Shown here piece by piece: positions 43,103 through 52,200 of a stretch of 64,000 nt of DNA; position 1 is the first letter of the stretch; each line of letters starts with the position of its first letter. The notes under the pieces were generated by a model. The model made no database searches and had not been told where the DNA came from. It was given only the letters and a program-made list of their open reading frames with translations. The DNA comes from Rhizobium terrae. GTDB lineage: Bacteria; Pseudomonadota; Alphaproteobacteria; Rhizobiales; Rhizobiaceae. The stretch is taken from the NCBI RefSeq assembly GCF_003425685.1, contig NZ_QJKM01000011.1, positions 1 through 64,000 of the forward strand, given 5' to 3'. The position numbers and the translations under genes were made by a program.

Positions 43103-45217
43103 CTATCGGTCCTGCTCGTCATGGCCGACACCGCGGTTTCGGCTTGCAAACATTGAAGCGGGGATCTCTTGTTCCCGATGTGCCAAGGCACCTCGTTCCT
43201 CATTTTTGTCCACCCGGCCCGCTTCAAAAAGACGAGCGGCCTTGGTCGAGACGGGTTCGACAGTCAGTGCTTCCCGCACGGATTTCGCAGACACATTGGT
43301 TTTCACCCCATCGGCATCCACTTGCCGCTCCGATTTGTCGGTTTGCGCAGCACGGATGATCTTGCCTTGGATGCTTCGCTGGGCACCCTGGCGCAAAATC
43401 TCGTTCTCCTGGATATCCGCCCTCGCGTTTGCAACCGCCCCCCGAAACCGCCGCATTGCTTCCAATGCGATATTCGCGGCATCGGAGACCGCCCCGGAAA
43501 CGGATCTTTCAGCTTGGCGCTTTTTGGTTATGGGACCTGCAACAGGTTTCGTCGGCGGCGGCTCGCGAATATCCTGGGCGGCTGGAAGGAGGCGATCTTG
43601 AAGGCGCCCGGCCTGATGCCGGTTTCTCACTTCATCTGTGGCGTGCAAACCGTGATGGGCAAGATTTTCAGGGTCAACCCGCGGGCTTTGCGTTTGACCC
43701 CTGCCGTCGAGGCCTTGTCCGTTGAGCTTCGGCGATCTATGCAAAGATCGCCGATCGACCTCTTCGAAGCGTGCCAGCATGGAGCGGGCAAATTGGCGTA
43801 CCTTTTCGGTATTGCCTTCATTCGACAAGGCCTGCCAATTTCGTCGCGCGACAGCACCATAGGCCTGGCTCGGCTCGCTTTGAGAGAGATAGGGATGATC
43901 AAGGCGCTTGGCATTATAACGGCGCTGCCCACCGCTGCTCGCTCCCACATGCTCCGTGCGCCCATCATAACTGACGGGCCGTACGTGTTTGATTGAATAG
44001 CCGGGGGCCGTCGCCGTTTCCCGGCGATCCGTCATAACGAGATTGATATTGTTGGCACGCGCATGTTCGGCAAGCCTCAAGCGCCAGCGCTTGAGATCGG
44101 AAACCCAAACCGCCAACCGATCGCCATAATCCGACACGGTGGCGACAACAGCGTGGGCGTGGATATGTGGCCTTTTTCCGCCGTCGAGACGCGGACGCGG
44201 ATCGTCAGCAGGATCGTGAATGGCGAAGATATAGCGATGTCCCTTAAATTCCTGGGCCAGAAATGCCCGAACCATATTATGAAACCGAGCCGCTTCGGTG
44301 CCTTCGCGGGCCGTGATAACCACATGCATCGTATCACGGGGTCTGCGGCTCACGAGCGCCCCGCGCCATCGCCGCAGCATCTCGTTCATTTCCGCCTTGT
44401 CGGTAATTTTGTCTCCGCGTTCGTCGCAAATCAGGCCAGGATGCGCGTCAACGAGACTTCGAAGCTGCAGCGTTCCATAACGCATGCCGTGTCCATCGCC
44501 GGTGAACTTGAAGCTGATAGCTTCGGCCTCTTGCGCAAATGTTTGCTGCAAGCTTTGGCCTATCGCTTTGGTCGCAGCATCGTCTGTCGCAAATCTGCCC
44601 TCAGAGGCGGAGCGGAGAACGACCATGCCTTCAAGCCGAATAACGGGGGAGGTTTTGGACGCCACAAAAACAAACGGCCTGTCCGCAAACGCCGATCGGA
44701 GAAGCTGCAGGCTATCGTCCTTGGACCAATCGCATGAATTGCGCCCGGAAAGCTCAATCTCGAAAAGGCCAATATCCCGGCTTGCCTTACGATCGCTCAA
44801 GACAGGCTGCCAGTCCCGAAGGACGGTCGCCGCCACGCTCTTGCCAATCAGCGTTGCACCATATTCATTTTCGGCCCTGATCTCGCCAGCGCGGGAGACG
44901 TAGGAAACAAGCTTCCGGACGCCGGCGCTGCCTCCGAAGCCAAGAACCTTTACCACGACGGGCTGTCCTCCCATCGCCAGGCTTGCGAACCGTTGACGCA
45001 TCTCCCGCTCACCGGAAGAATAAGCCTCCTCCAACTTCAAGGAGCGACCTGCACTTTTTGAGCCAATCGATGCGCCCGAGGCAAGATCGAGGCTCGCGCG
45101 CCGCCGCCAGTCTTCATCGAGCCGCGAACGCCTCGTCTCGTCGGCGGCAAGATCCAGCAGAACGCTTGCTCGCCGAGCAAGCCAATCATCTGTGAGGTGA
45201 CGATAAACCGTTTGCAT
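43103..45217 (-). CDS. Relaxase (mobilisation protein, VirD2/MobA-like HxHxH type)
   Basis: 704 aa. The metal-binding triad HIHAHAVV lies near residue 352 in a segment (RDTMHVVITAREGTEAARFH...KRPHIHAHAVVATVSDYGDR) typical of plasmid and element relaxases. The usual catalytic Tyr near the N-terminus is not obvious. The protein starts with about 270 less familiar residues, so the relaxase domain is internal. The C-terminal 200 residues are charged and low complexity. GGAGAG before ATG at 45217 sets the start, which overlaps the MobC-like gene by 32 nt. It would nick oriT to start transfer. Confidence 0.8.
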   Translation of the reverse strand: MQTVYRHLTDDWLARRASVLLDLAADETRRSRLDEDWRRRASLDLASGASIGSKSAGRSLKLEEAYSSGEREMRQRFASLAMGGQPVVVKVLGFGGSAGVRKLVSYVSRAGEIRAENEYGATLIGKSVAATVLRDWQPVLSDRKASRDIGLFEIELSGRNSCDWSKDDSLQLLRSAFADRPFVFVASKTSPVIRLEGMVVLRSASEGRFATDDAATKAIGQSLQQTFAQEAEAISFKFTGDGHGMRYGTLQLRSLVDAHPGLICDERGDKITDKAEMNEMLRRWRGALVSRRPRDTMHVVITAREGTEAARFHNMVRAFLAQEFKGHRYIFAIHDPADDPRPRLDGGKRPHIHAHAVVATVSDYGDRLAVWVSDLKRWRLRLAEHARANNINLVMTDRRETATAPGYSIKHVRPVSYDGRTEHVGASSGGQRRYNAKRLDHPYLSQSEPSQAYGAVARRNWQALSNEGNTEKVRQFARSMLARFEEVDRRSLHRSPKLNGQGLDGRGQTQSPRVDPENLAHHGLHATDEVRNRHQAGRLQDRLLPAAQDIREPPPTKPVAGPITKKRQAERSVSGAVSDAANIALEAMRRFRGAVANARADIQENEILRQGAQRSIQGKIIRAAQTDKSERQVDADGVKTNVSAKSVREALTVEPVSTKAARLFEAGRVDKNEERGALAHREQEIPASMFASRNRGVGHDEQDR

Positions 45218-45584
45218 TGATCGCTCTCCGATGCGAGGTCGGCCGCTTGGCGTGGCTTGACAATTCCACGCATAAAGCTGCGATAACCCGCTGTATTTCC
45301 AGTATTTCTTTCTTAAAAGGCGCATCGACGAAGCGGTCATCCCGGTTGAGCTGCAGCAAAACCGCCGTCAGATTGAAGCCCTCCGTTTTTAGCTCATCGC
45401 GCAGATGCAGAAGCAGCAACCGGTCATCATCGGTATAAAAGGATCGTATCCCGGTCGCCTCAAGCGCCGCCAAACGGACATAATCCGACACGGTTAAATT
45501 TGCCTGCCGTGCCGCCTCGACAATCACGGCGAACTCCTCTGCTGTCACACGGGTGGAGATGCATTTTGGCCTTTGCCGGCTCAT
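45186..45584 (-). CDS. MobC-like relaxosome accessory protein
   Basis: 132 aa starting MSRQRPKCISTRVTAEEF (a GTG 16 codons upstream is an alternative). The N-terminal segment KCISTRVTAEEFAVIVEAAR and LTVSDYVRLAALEATG is a ribbon-helix-helix DNA-binding pattern, followed by LLQLNRDDRFVDAPFKKEIL with helices as in MobC proteins. It would melt or bend oriT for the relaxase, whose gene it overlaps. Together they mark a mobilisable element. Confidence 0.75.
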   Translation of the reverse strand: MSRQRPKCISTRVTAEEFAVIVEAARQANLTVSDYVRLAALEATGIRSFYTDDDRLLLLHLRDELKTEGFNLTAVLLQLNRDDRFVDAPFKKEILEIQRVIAALCVELSSHAKRPTSHRRAINANGLSSPHR

Positions 45585-46204
45585 ATTGGCGCCGTCCTCA
45601 ACTGTCGCCAGATGCACGTCGGCCGCGTTCACGACGCCACAGCATCCTCAAGTTCAATTGGACAGGTTAATCATATCGTATCTCGATCTGATCGACCAGA
45701 GGAACTGTTACGTTTTTAGTAATAAAAATCTCAGCAACGATGAAGCTTTCTCCAAAAACGATCTGTCATGTTATTTGTAATAAATTGATATTATTGAGGA
45801 ATTTATCCATATCAACCCACTTGGCGATCGATGTCAACGGCCGGATATTATTATTAATTTAGTCATTCATTTGTGCGACGATGACGCCTCTGTAGGTAAG
45901 GGGGTGCCGGATGCGGCGCGATCTCAAACGCGGTTTTTCGCCTTCAGACGGGTCCAACCGAAATTAAAAAATCGCCGTCCTTCGTCGTGTGACTGGCTTG
46001 TCTGCCGATGGCATGTCGTGCGTTCCAGTTGCTGACAAATGGCGCATTTTGGGCGATATCACAGCCAAAGGAGAGACAGGCGACAGTCTTGCTTTCCACG
46101 TCTTTTGGCATCTTTGACTGCGCCACTAGCACCGCTGTTAAGTTTCCTTTAGGTGCCTACTCTCATTGTCTCATTTTACCCTTTTTCAAAGGCCGACGGC
46201 GAGC
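45585..46204. other. AT-rich gap, candidate oriT region
   Basis: The stretch upstream of the mobilisation genes is markedly AT-rich around 45690-45870 (runs such as TTATTATTAATTTAG), then returns to normal composition. oriT often lies just upstream of mobC. I could not identify a known nic consensus. No supported gene was found; two short frames near 45944-46132 and 46008-46340 have no protein-like features. Confidence 0.35.
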
Positions 46205-46990
46205 ATGCGCAAACTCATCGACTGGTTTTCTGGACGCCGTGCCACGAGCACGAGTGGTTCGAGGCGCCGCAGAATCGATCTTGGGACCAGCGCTCCGAGC
46301 TATCCGATCTATATTGTTGGCGATGTCCATGGCTGCTTGAAAGAACTGAAAAATGCCGAGGCAAAAATCGCCGCCGACATCAATTCTTCAGGAAGAGCTG
46401 GCCTCGTCGTGCTGCTCGGCGACTATGTTGATCGTGGTCCCAGTTCCAGCCAGGTTCTCGACCATTTGATCAGGCCGAGTGACCTTGGCCTCAAAAGACT
46501 GCCGCTTTGCGGCAATCACGATGACGTTTTCCTGAAGTTTCTGACCGAGCCGGATCTTTACACCGAGTGGCTGGGCCTTGGAGGCGAGCAGACGCTGATT
46601 TCCTATGGCATCGATTTCCATCATCTTGGTGCTCGGCAGAAAAGCCGGATGGCACGGCTTCGAGAACTCTTAGGCGAGGCGGTTCCGGAGAACCACAGGC
46701 AGTTCCTGTCCGAATTGCCTATCTGCCTAAAGATTGGCAATCTCTTCTTCGTCCATGCAGGAATAAAACCCGGAATTCCACTTGACGAGCAGGATGACGA
46801 GGATCTGCTATGGATCAGGGAACCGTTTCTGGCCGAAGGGCCTAAGCTTCCTCTTCTCGTCGTCCATGGCCACACGCCGCAGCCAAACCCCGATCCTGGC
46901 CCAAGCCGGATCGGCATCGATACGGGTGCCTATTACACGGGCAACCTGACCGTGCTTAAAATCGACGGCGGTCGAACGACGGTGTTATGA
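46205..46990 (+). CDS. Calcineurin-like metallophosphoesterase (Ser/Thr phosphatase type)
   Basis: 261 aa from MRKLIDWFSG. All PPP-type motifs are present: GDVHG (near 39), GDYVDRG (near 68), GNHDD (near 96), FFVHAGI and VVHGHTPQP. The family includes protein Ser/Thr phosphatases and diadenosine tetraphosphatases. Its end overlaps the rkpH end by six bases, tail to tail. It stands where rkpI would be expected in Sinorhizobium, but on the other strand. Confidence 0.88.
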   Translation: MRKLIDWFSGRRATSTSGSRRRRIDLGTSAPSYPIYIVGDVHGCLKELKNAEAKIAADINSSGRAGLVVLLGDYVDRGPSSSQVLDHLIRPSDLGLKRLPLCGNHDDVFLKFLTEPDLYTEWLGLGGEQTLISYGIDFHHLGARQKSRMARLRELLGEAVPENHRQFLSELPICLKIGNLFFVHAGIKPGIPLDEQDDEDLLWIREPFLAEGPKLPLLVVHGHTPQPNPDPGPSRIGIDTGAYYTGNLTVLKIDGGRTTVL

Positions 46991-47776
46991 TGGACGCCTT
47001 AGCTTAAAGCGGTACCAGCCTAAAACGAGCGGCTTGATCAGCGAGCCGAACAGGCCGAGCGCGGTGATCGAAAAACCGAAATAAAGCCGCGGCGCACCCC
47101 GATCGATCGCCTTGACGATACGCTCAGCGACGGCCGGCGCAGCCCACGCAGGGGCCTTACCCATCAAGACCTGCGCTTCGGCGGGACGTTTCTCCAGTTC
47201 CTGCTCGAACTGCGGCGTGAACGTATCGGCAGGAAAGCAGATCAAAATCTTTAGCCCTGCCCTCGCCGCCTCCTGCGAAAGCGCCTCGGCGAACCCGGTG
47301 AGCGCCGATTTGGATGCGCAATAGGCCGTATAACCATAAAGGCCGATCAGTGCCGCCCCCGAGGAGACGATCATGATCCGGCCTTGCCCCCTCGCCTTCA
47401 TGCCGCCATAGACGGCACGAACGGCGTTGACCACGCCAAGGAGGTTCGTTTGGACCTGAGCGGCAAACACGTCGCCTGACAGCGTTTCGAAAGCGCCGGG
47501 CTCGACCGTGCCGGCGCATGCAACAAGGATATCGCAGGGCCCGAGCTTCGCTTCGGCTTCACCGATCGCGGAAGCGACGTCGGCGTCGATCCCCGCATCA
47601 GCCACTGCAATGTGGATATCGGCTCCAGTCCGGTTGTGGGAAAGAAGCTGCTGCCGTGCGTCTTTGAGCTTGCCTGGATCGCGCGCAATCAGCGTCAGGC
47701 GGTCGCCGCGCGCCGCGTAGAGCCTTGCGACCTCAAGACCGATACCGCTCGACCCGCCGGTGACGATGACATGCAT
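46985..47776 (-). CDS. rkpH: SDR-family reductase RkpH, 3-ketodihydrosphingosine reductase-like
   Basis: 263 aa. Classical SDR motifs: VTGGSSGIG, ACAG, Ser in IMIVSSGAA, YCASK. The segments IGLYGYTAYCASKSALTGFA, EALSQEA and CFPADTFTPQFEQELEKRP resemble eukaryotic KDSR/FVT1 and fungal Fum13 more than FabG, and a hydrophobic C-terminal helix (FSITALGLFGSLIKPLVLGW) gives a membrane contact as in KDSR. It follows rkpG by 33 nt. In S. meliloti rkpH is needed for K-antigen synthesis (from memory); reduction of a 3-keto amino-lipid is my inference. Confidence 0.85.
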   Translation of the reverse strand: MHVIVTGGSSGIGLEVARLYAARGDRLTLIARDPGKLKDARQQLLSHNRTGADIHIAVADAGIDADVASAIGEAEAKLGPCDILVACAGTVEPGAFETLSGDVFAAQVQTNLLGVVNAVRAVYGGMKARGQGRIMIVSSGAALIGLYGYTAYCASKSALTGFAEALSQEAARAGLKILICFPADTFTPQFEQELEKRPAEAQVLMGKAPAWAAPAVAERIVKAIDRGAPRLYFGFSITALGLFGSLIKPLVLGWYRFKLRRPS

Positions 47777-47809
47777 GATCCGTCCCCATCCGGTCGTGGC
47801 GCTGCGATC

Positions 47810-49240
47810 TCAAGACTTGCCGGCAGCCTGCAGGAGCGGGGCAAGCTGCATCACTTTATCCATGTCCAGCGATGCGAGGCCGAAATTGCGGTCCTGCAAA
47901 TCCTTGAGCTTGCGGGCCGTGACCTCCACCGAATGGCGGATCTGCTCCGCGGTATGGTTGCAGGTGATGAAGAAACGAAGCCTTGCCATGCCTTCCGGGA
48001 CCGCCGGATGGATGATCGGCAGAACATTGATCCCCTCCTCCAGCAATTCGTTGGAAAGCTGTACGGCGCGCAGGGAATCGCCCACGATGACCGGCACGAC
48101 GGAAAACCCGACGCTGAGGCCCGTATCGAGGCCTGCAGCCTTGGCATGTTCCAGAAAAAGCGCACCGTTGCGATGCAGTTTTTCGGTTCGCTCGGGCTCC
48201 GTGCGCAGGATCTGCAGGCCTGAACGCGCCGCCGCGGCCAGCACGGGGGCGAGGCCAACGCTATAGACGAACCCGCCGGCTTCGGCCTTCAGGATGTCGA
48301 TCAGCGGCTGGGATCCGGCGATGTAACCGCCGCAGCTCGACGTGGTCTTCGACAGCGTCCCCATCCAGATATCGATTTCGCGCGGATCGATGCCGAAATG
48401 CTCGAACGTGCCGCGACCGGTCGCGCCGAGCACGCCGAGCGCATGGGCCTCGTCGACCATCAGCCAAAAGCCGTAACGGGACCTGAGCTCCAGAAGGGCC
48501 GGCAGGTTGGCGATGTCGCCGTCCATCGAATAGACGCCTTCGACGATGACCAAAATGCGGCGGAAGTCGGCAGACAGCGTCCGGAGCACCGATTCGAGGT
48601 TCTCCGTATCGTTATGCCGGAACAGCCTTCGGGTCGCGCCGGACTGCTTGATGCCTGCCAGCGCGCTGTTGTGGATGAATTCGTCGTGGATGACGAGATC
48701 CTGCGGGCCCATGAGACAGCTGATCGACGCGACATTGGTGAGATATCCGCTGACGAAACAGACTGCCGCGTCGACGCCGTAGACTGCGGCCAGCTCGTCT
48801 TCGAGCTCGGTATGGACCGGACGCTCCCCCGCAACGAGCCGGCTTGCCGACGCAGATATGCCGAAACGGTCGATCGCCGCCTTGGCCTTTTCGATCGTCT
48901 GAGGATCGGTGTTCGTCGCCAGATAGTCGTAGGAGGCGAAATTGACGAGTTCCCGTCCGCCCATGACCGTGGTGGCGGCCGCCGCCCTATCGTGGGAGCG
49001 GTAGAAAGGGTTGGCGACACCGATCATCTCGCCCGCCATGCGCTGAACATTGACGCGCTGGTATTCCGGCAATTCATCGAAACGCAGGGCTTGGCGTGCA
49101 GGCGGCTGCGGCTGCCGGTTGAGGCGCGCCGCACGGTTGCGCCCGGTCGATTCGCTGGCCTGACGCATTTTATCCAACAGTCCGCGTTTTCCCTCAGCGC
49201 CGAGCCCTGGGGAGGTTTCGTCTTCCGGACCTTCATTCAT
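47810..49240 (-). CDS. rkpG: Alpha-oxoamine synthase RkpG (PLP acyltransferase)
   Basis: 476 aa. About 90 N-terminal residues precede the fold-type I core: NFASYDYLATNTDPQ, SASASRLVAGERPVHTELED, IHDEFIHNSALAGI, VEGVYSMDGDIANLPAL, VDEAHALGVLGATGRGTFEH and catalytic Lys298 in GTLSKTTSSCGG. The family decarboxylatively joins an amino acid to an acyl thioester. The stop of rkpA and this ATG share one base (TGATG), so enzyme and synthase are coupled. Direct release of the RkpA-bound chain as an aminoketone is the natural hypothesis. Confidence 0.9.
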   Translation of the reverse strand: MNEGPEDETSPGLGAEGKRGLLDKMRQASESTGRNRAARLNRQPQPPARQALRFDELPEYQRVNVQRMAGEMIGVANPFYRSHDRAAAATTVMGGRELVNFASYDYLATNTDPQTIEKAKAAIDRFGISASASRLVAGERPVHTELEDELAAVYGVDAAVCFVSGYLTNVASISCLMGPQDLVIHDEFIHNSALAGIKQSGATRRLFRHNDTENLESVLRTLSADFRRILVIVEGVYSMDGDIANLPALLELRSRYGFWLMVDEAHALGVLGATGRGTFEHFGIDPREIDIWMGTLSKTTSSCGGYIAGSQPLIDILKAEAGGFVYSVGLAPVLAAAARSGLQILRTEPERTEKLHRNGALFLEHAKAAGLDTGLSVGFSVVPVIVGDSLRAVQLSNELLEEGINVLPIIHPAVPEGMARLRFFITCNHTAEQIRHSVEVTARKLKDLQDRNFGLASLDMDKVMQLAPLLQAAGKS

Positions 49241-52200
49241 CACTGCGTCGCCGCTTTCTGCTGCGAGACGGAATGGCTCTTCACGAGCCTGTCGACCACC
49301 GGATTTTGGATCGGCGCCGCCTCTTCGGTATCATCACTGTGCTTCGACACCCGCTCGCGCAAGCGCGTAACGACGTCGCCGACGGTCGTATCGTCACCGA
49401 CGCCGCTCAATGGAATATCGTATCCCGTCTTCTGCTGGAAGCCCATGCCGAGTTCCATGGCCATCAGACTGTCGAGACCGATCTCCTTGAGGATCTTGTC
49501 CGGCGTGATGGTGTCCTCGGTGACGCGCAGGATGGCGGCGATTTCACTTGCGACCAGCTTGTGAAGCAGCTGCTGCGCTTCGTCTGCGGACTTGCCGAAG
49601 ATCATCTCCTCAAGATCGATCGTATCGCCGTCGGCCGAGGCATTGTTGCTACCGGCGGATCGAAGGACCGTCTCGAAAAACGCTCCCTTGGCGATCGGCA
49701 GCATGCGCACGGCATTCCAGTCGATCTCGGCGATCATCACGGCAGCCGCATCGACGGTGCCGGTATCCGCCAGCATATAGCGCTCCACCTGTTCCAGTGC
49801 CTCGCGGGCCTTCATGGCGGTCTTGCCTATACGCTTGGAGAGGATCTCGTTCACTTCGGCGTTGCGAGCCAGGAAACCCGTATCGGCGATTGCACCGAAA
49901 CCGACCGCAAGACCTGGCAGGCCAGCCGCACGGCGGGTGCGCGCGAGACCTTCTAGATAACCGTTGGCGATGACGTAGTTCGCCTGCCCCGGATTGCCCA
50001 TCATCGTCGTGGCCGACGAGAAGAGCAGGAAGAGCTCGAGATTATCCTTGGCCGTCAACCGGTGCAGGATTTCCGCCCCCTTTACCTTCACGTCCACGAC
50101 CGGCTTGTTGCGCTCGGGCGTCAGGTTGGACAGCAGCGCATCGTCAAGCACCATCGCGGCGTGGATGATGCCCTTTACCGGGCCTTCCGTGCGCAGAAGC
50201 TCCAGCAGTACGGATACGGCCGCCTCGTCACCGATATCGCAGGCATGCACGGTCGCATGCACGCCCTTCTTGTGCCAGACGGAGATCGCGGCAAGCGTCT
50301 CCTCGTCCGCCATTCCGCGGCGCGAGCAGAGCGCGATGCGCCGCACACCCTTGGACACCAGCCATTCGGCGGCTGCGAGACCGAAACCGCCGATACCGCC
50401 GGCGACCAGGAAGATCCCGTCGCCGGCAAAACGCAGCGTCTCGACCGGCGCCGCGAGCACCCTGTCCTTGCCTGCGACAGGCGGCCGGACGACGATCTTG
50501 CCGATGTGACCGGCATTCTGCATCAGCCGGAACGCGCTGCCGATCTCGTCATGGCTGAAAGCACGATAGGGAAGTGGGTTCAGCTTGCCATCGGCGAACA
50601 GACGGCCGATCTCCGTAAAGATCTTCCTCGTCACATTCGCCATGTTGACCAGCAGCTGGTCCGCATCGATGCCGAAATAGCTGATGTTGCGGCGGAATGG
50701 ACGAAGGCCGATCTTGCGGTCGGAATAATAGTCCCGCTTGCCCAGTTCGAGGAAGCGGCCGAACGGCTTCACCAGTTCGATACTGCGCTCCATGGCTTCC
50801 GAAAAGAGCGAGTTGAGGACGAGATCGACGCCTTCGCCGTTGGTGACCTCACGGACCCGGGACACGAAATCAAGCGAACGGGAATCGAAAATATGGTCAG
50901 CGCCCAGCGCTTCCAGGAAACGCCGCTTCTCGATCGTGCCCGCAGTGGCGATCACGATCGCCCCCTTCAGCTTCGCGATCTGCAACGCCGCAAGACCGAC
51001 ACCGCCAGCCGCCCCGTGGATGAGGATCGTTTCGCCCTTCTCGATATGGCCGAGATGGACCATCGCATAAAAAGCGGTGAGGAACGCGACCGGCACGGTT
51101 GCCGCAGCCGCCGACGTCATTCTATCCGGGAATTTGGTCACACCATCGCGGCGGACTCGGACATGGGTGGAAAAAGCTGCAGAGGCAATCCCCATGACCC
51201 GGTCGCCGGGCTGAAGATCATCAACCGCGGCACCGACCTCGACCACGCGACCGGCAAGTTCCATGCCGATCGTCGCCCCGGCAAAGCCGTCTTCCAACGC
51301 CTCTTCTGGCAGCAGGCCCATGGCCCACATCACGTCGCGGAAATTGAGACCCGTCGCCTCAACGGCAATCACCACTTCGTCCTTGTCCGGCACGGGGAGA
51401 TCGCAGGCTTCCCAGGTAATGCTTTCGACACGACCGCTCGCAAGCTGGCGGATGGTCGCAGCAGAAAAATCCGAGCGGAGGACATCAGCGGACGGGAATG
51501 GGCCCGTGGCAGCGCGAAGCTCGCGCAGATTGCCGGCCGCCATCTGCCATTCGCGGTTGGTGGTCGAAGCGGCGAATATTTCCTGAACCGCGACCCAAGC
51601 CGTGGCCGTGTCGGTTTCGGCGTCCAGAAGGTGGACATCAAATGCGTCATATTCGTTCTGCAGAACGCGCGCAAAAGCCCAGAGGCCGGCATTGACCTCG
51701 TCCGTCCGTTCATCGGCAAGAGGTGATCCGCCCGGAGCGACAATGACAAGCTGCGGCCTGACGGTTGCCGCTCCAGCGCTCCTCAGATGCACCGAGAGCG
51801 TTTCCGCCAGTTGTCCCAGCCGCCGCAGGCGATCCTGAGCGAGTGCCGAAGCGTCGCGCGTGCCCCGGCGCTCCGCCACATATATCAGCCGAAGCGCCTG
51901 ATCCTTGAAACCGGCAAGAGCTTGCGCGAGCGAAACATCGTCTGCATCCACATCGAGCGCGGCGATCTTGGCATCACGGATGGAAACCGCGCCAGACTTT
52001 TCAGCCAACACCAGAAGCCGGCTGCCGGACGGCAGAGCGGTTATGTTCGCGACGGGGCGCACATCCGACACGCCAGCCGCGAGGATCAATCCGCCTTCCG
52101 CATAGCCATGCTCGCCGACTTGCGGCTTGGCGAAGCCGAGCGATGCAATCACGTCCGCCACCTGCCGCTCCGTGCCGAGCTGGCCAATCGGGAATTCCGT

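Noticed and set aside
50062-51726. 554-aa plus-strand open frame inside rkpA
   Set aside because: Antisense to the ER and KR domains of RkpA, which are clearly conserved; no ribosome-binding site or domain.
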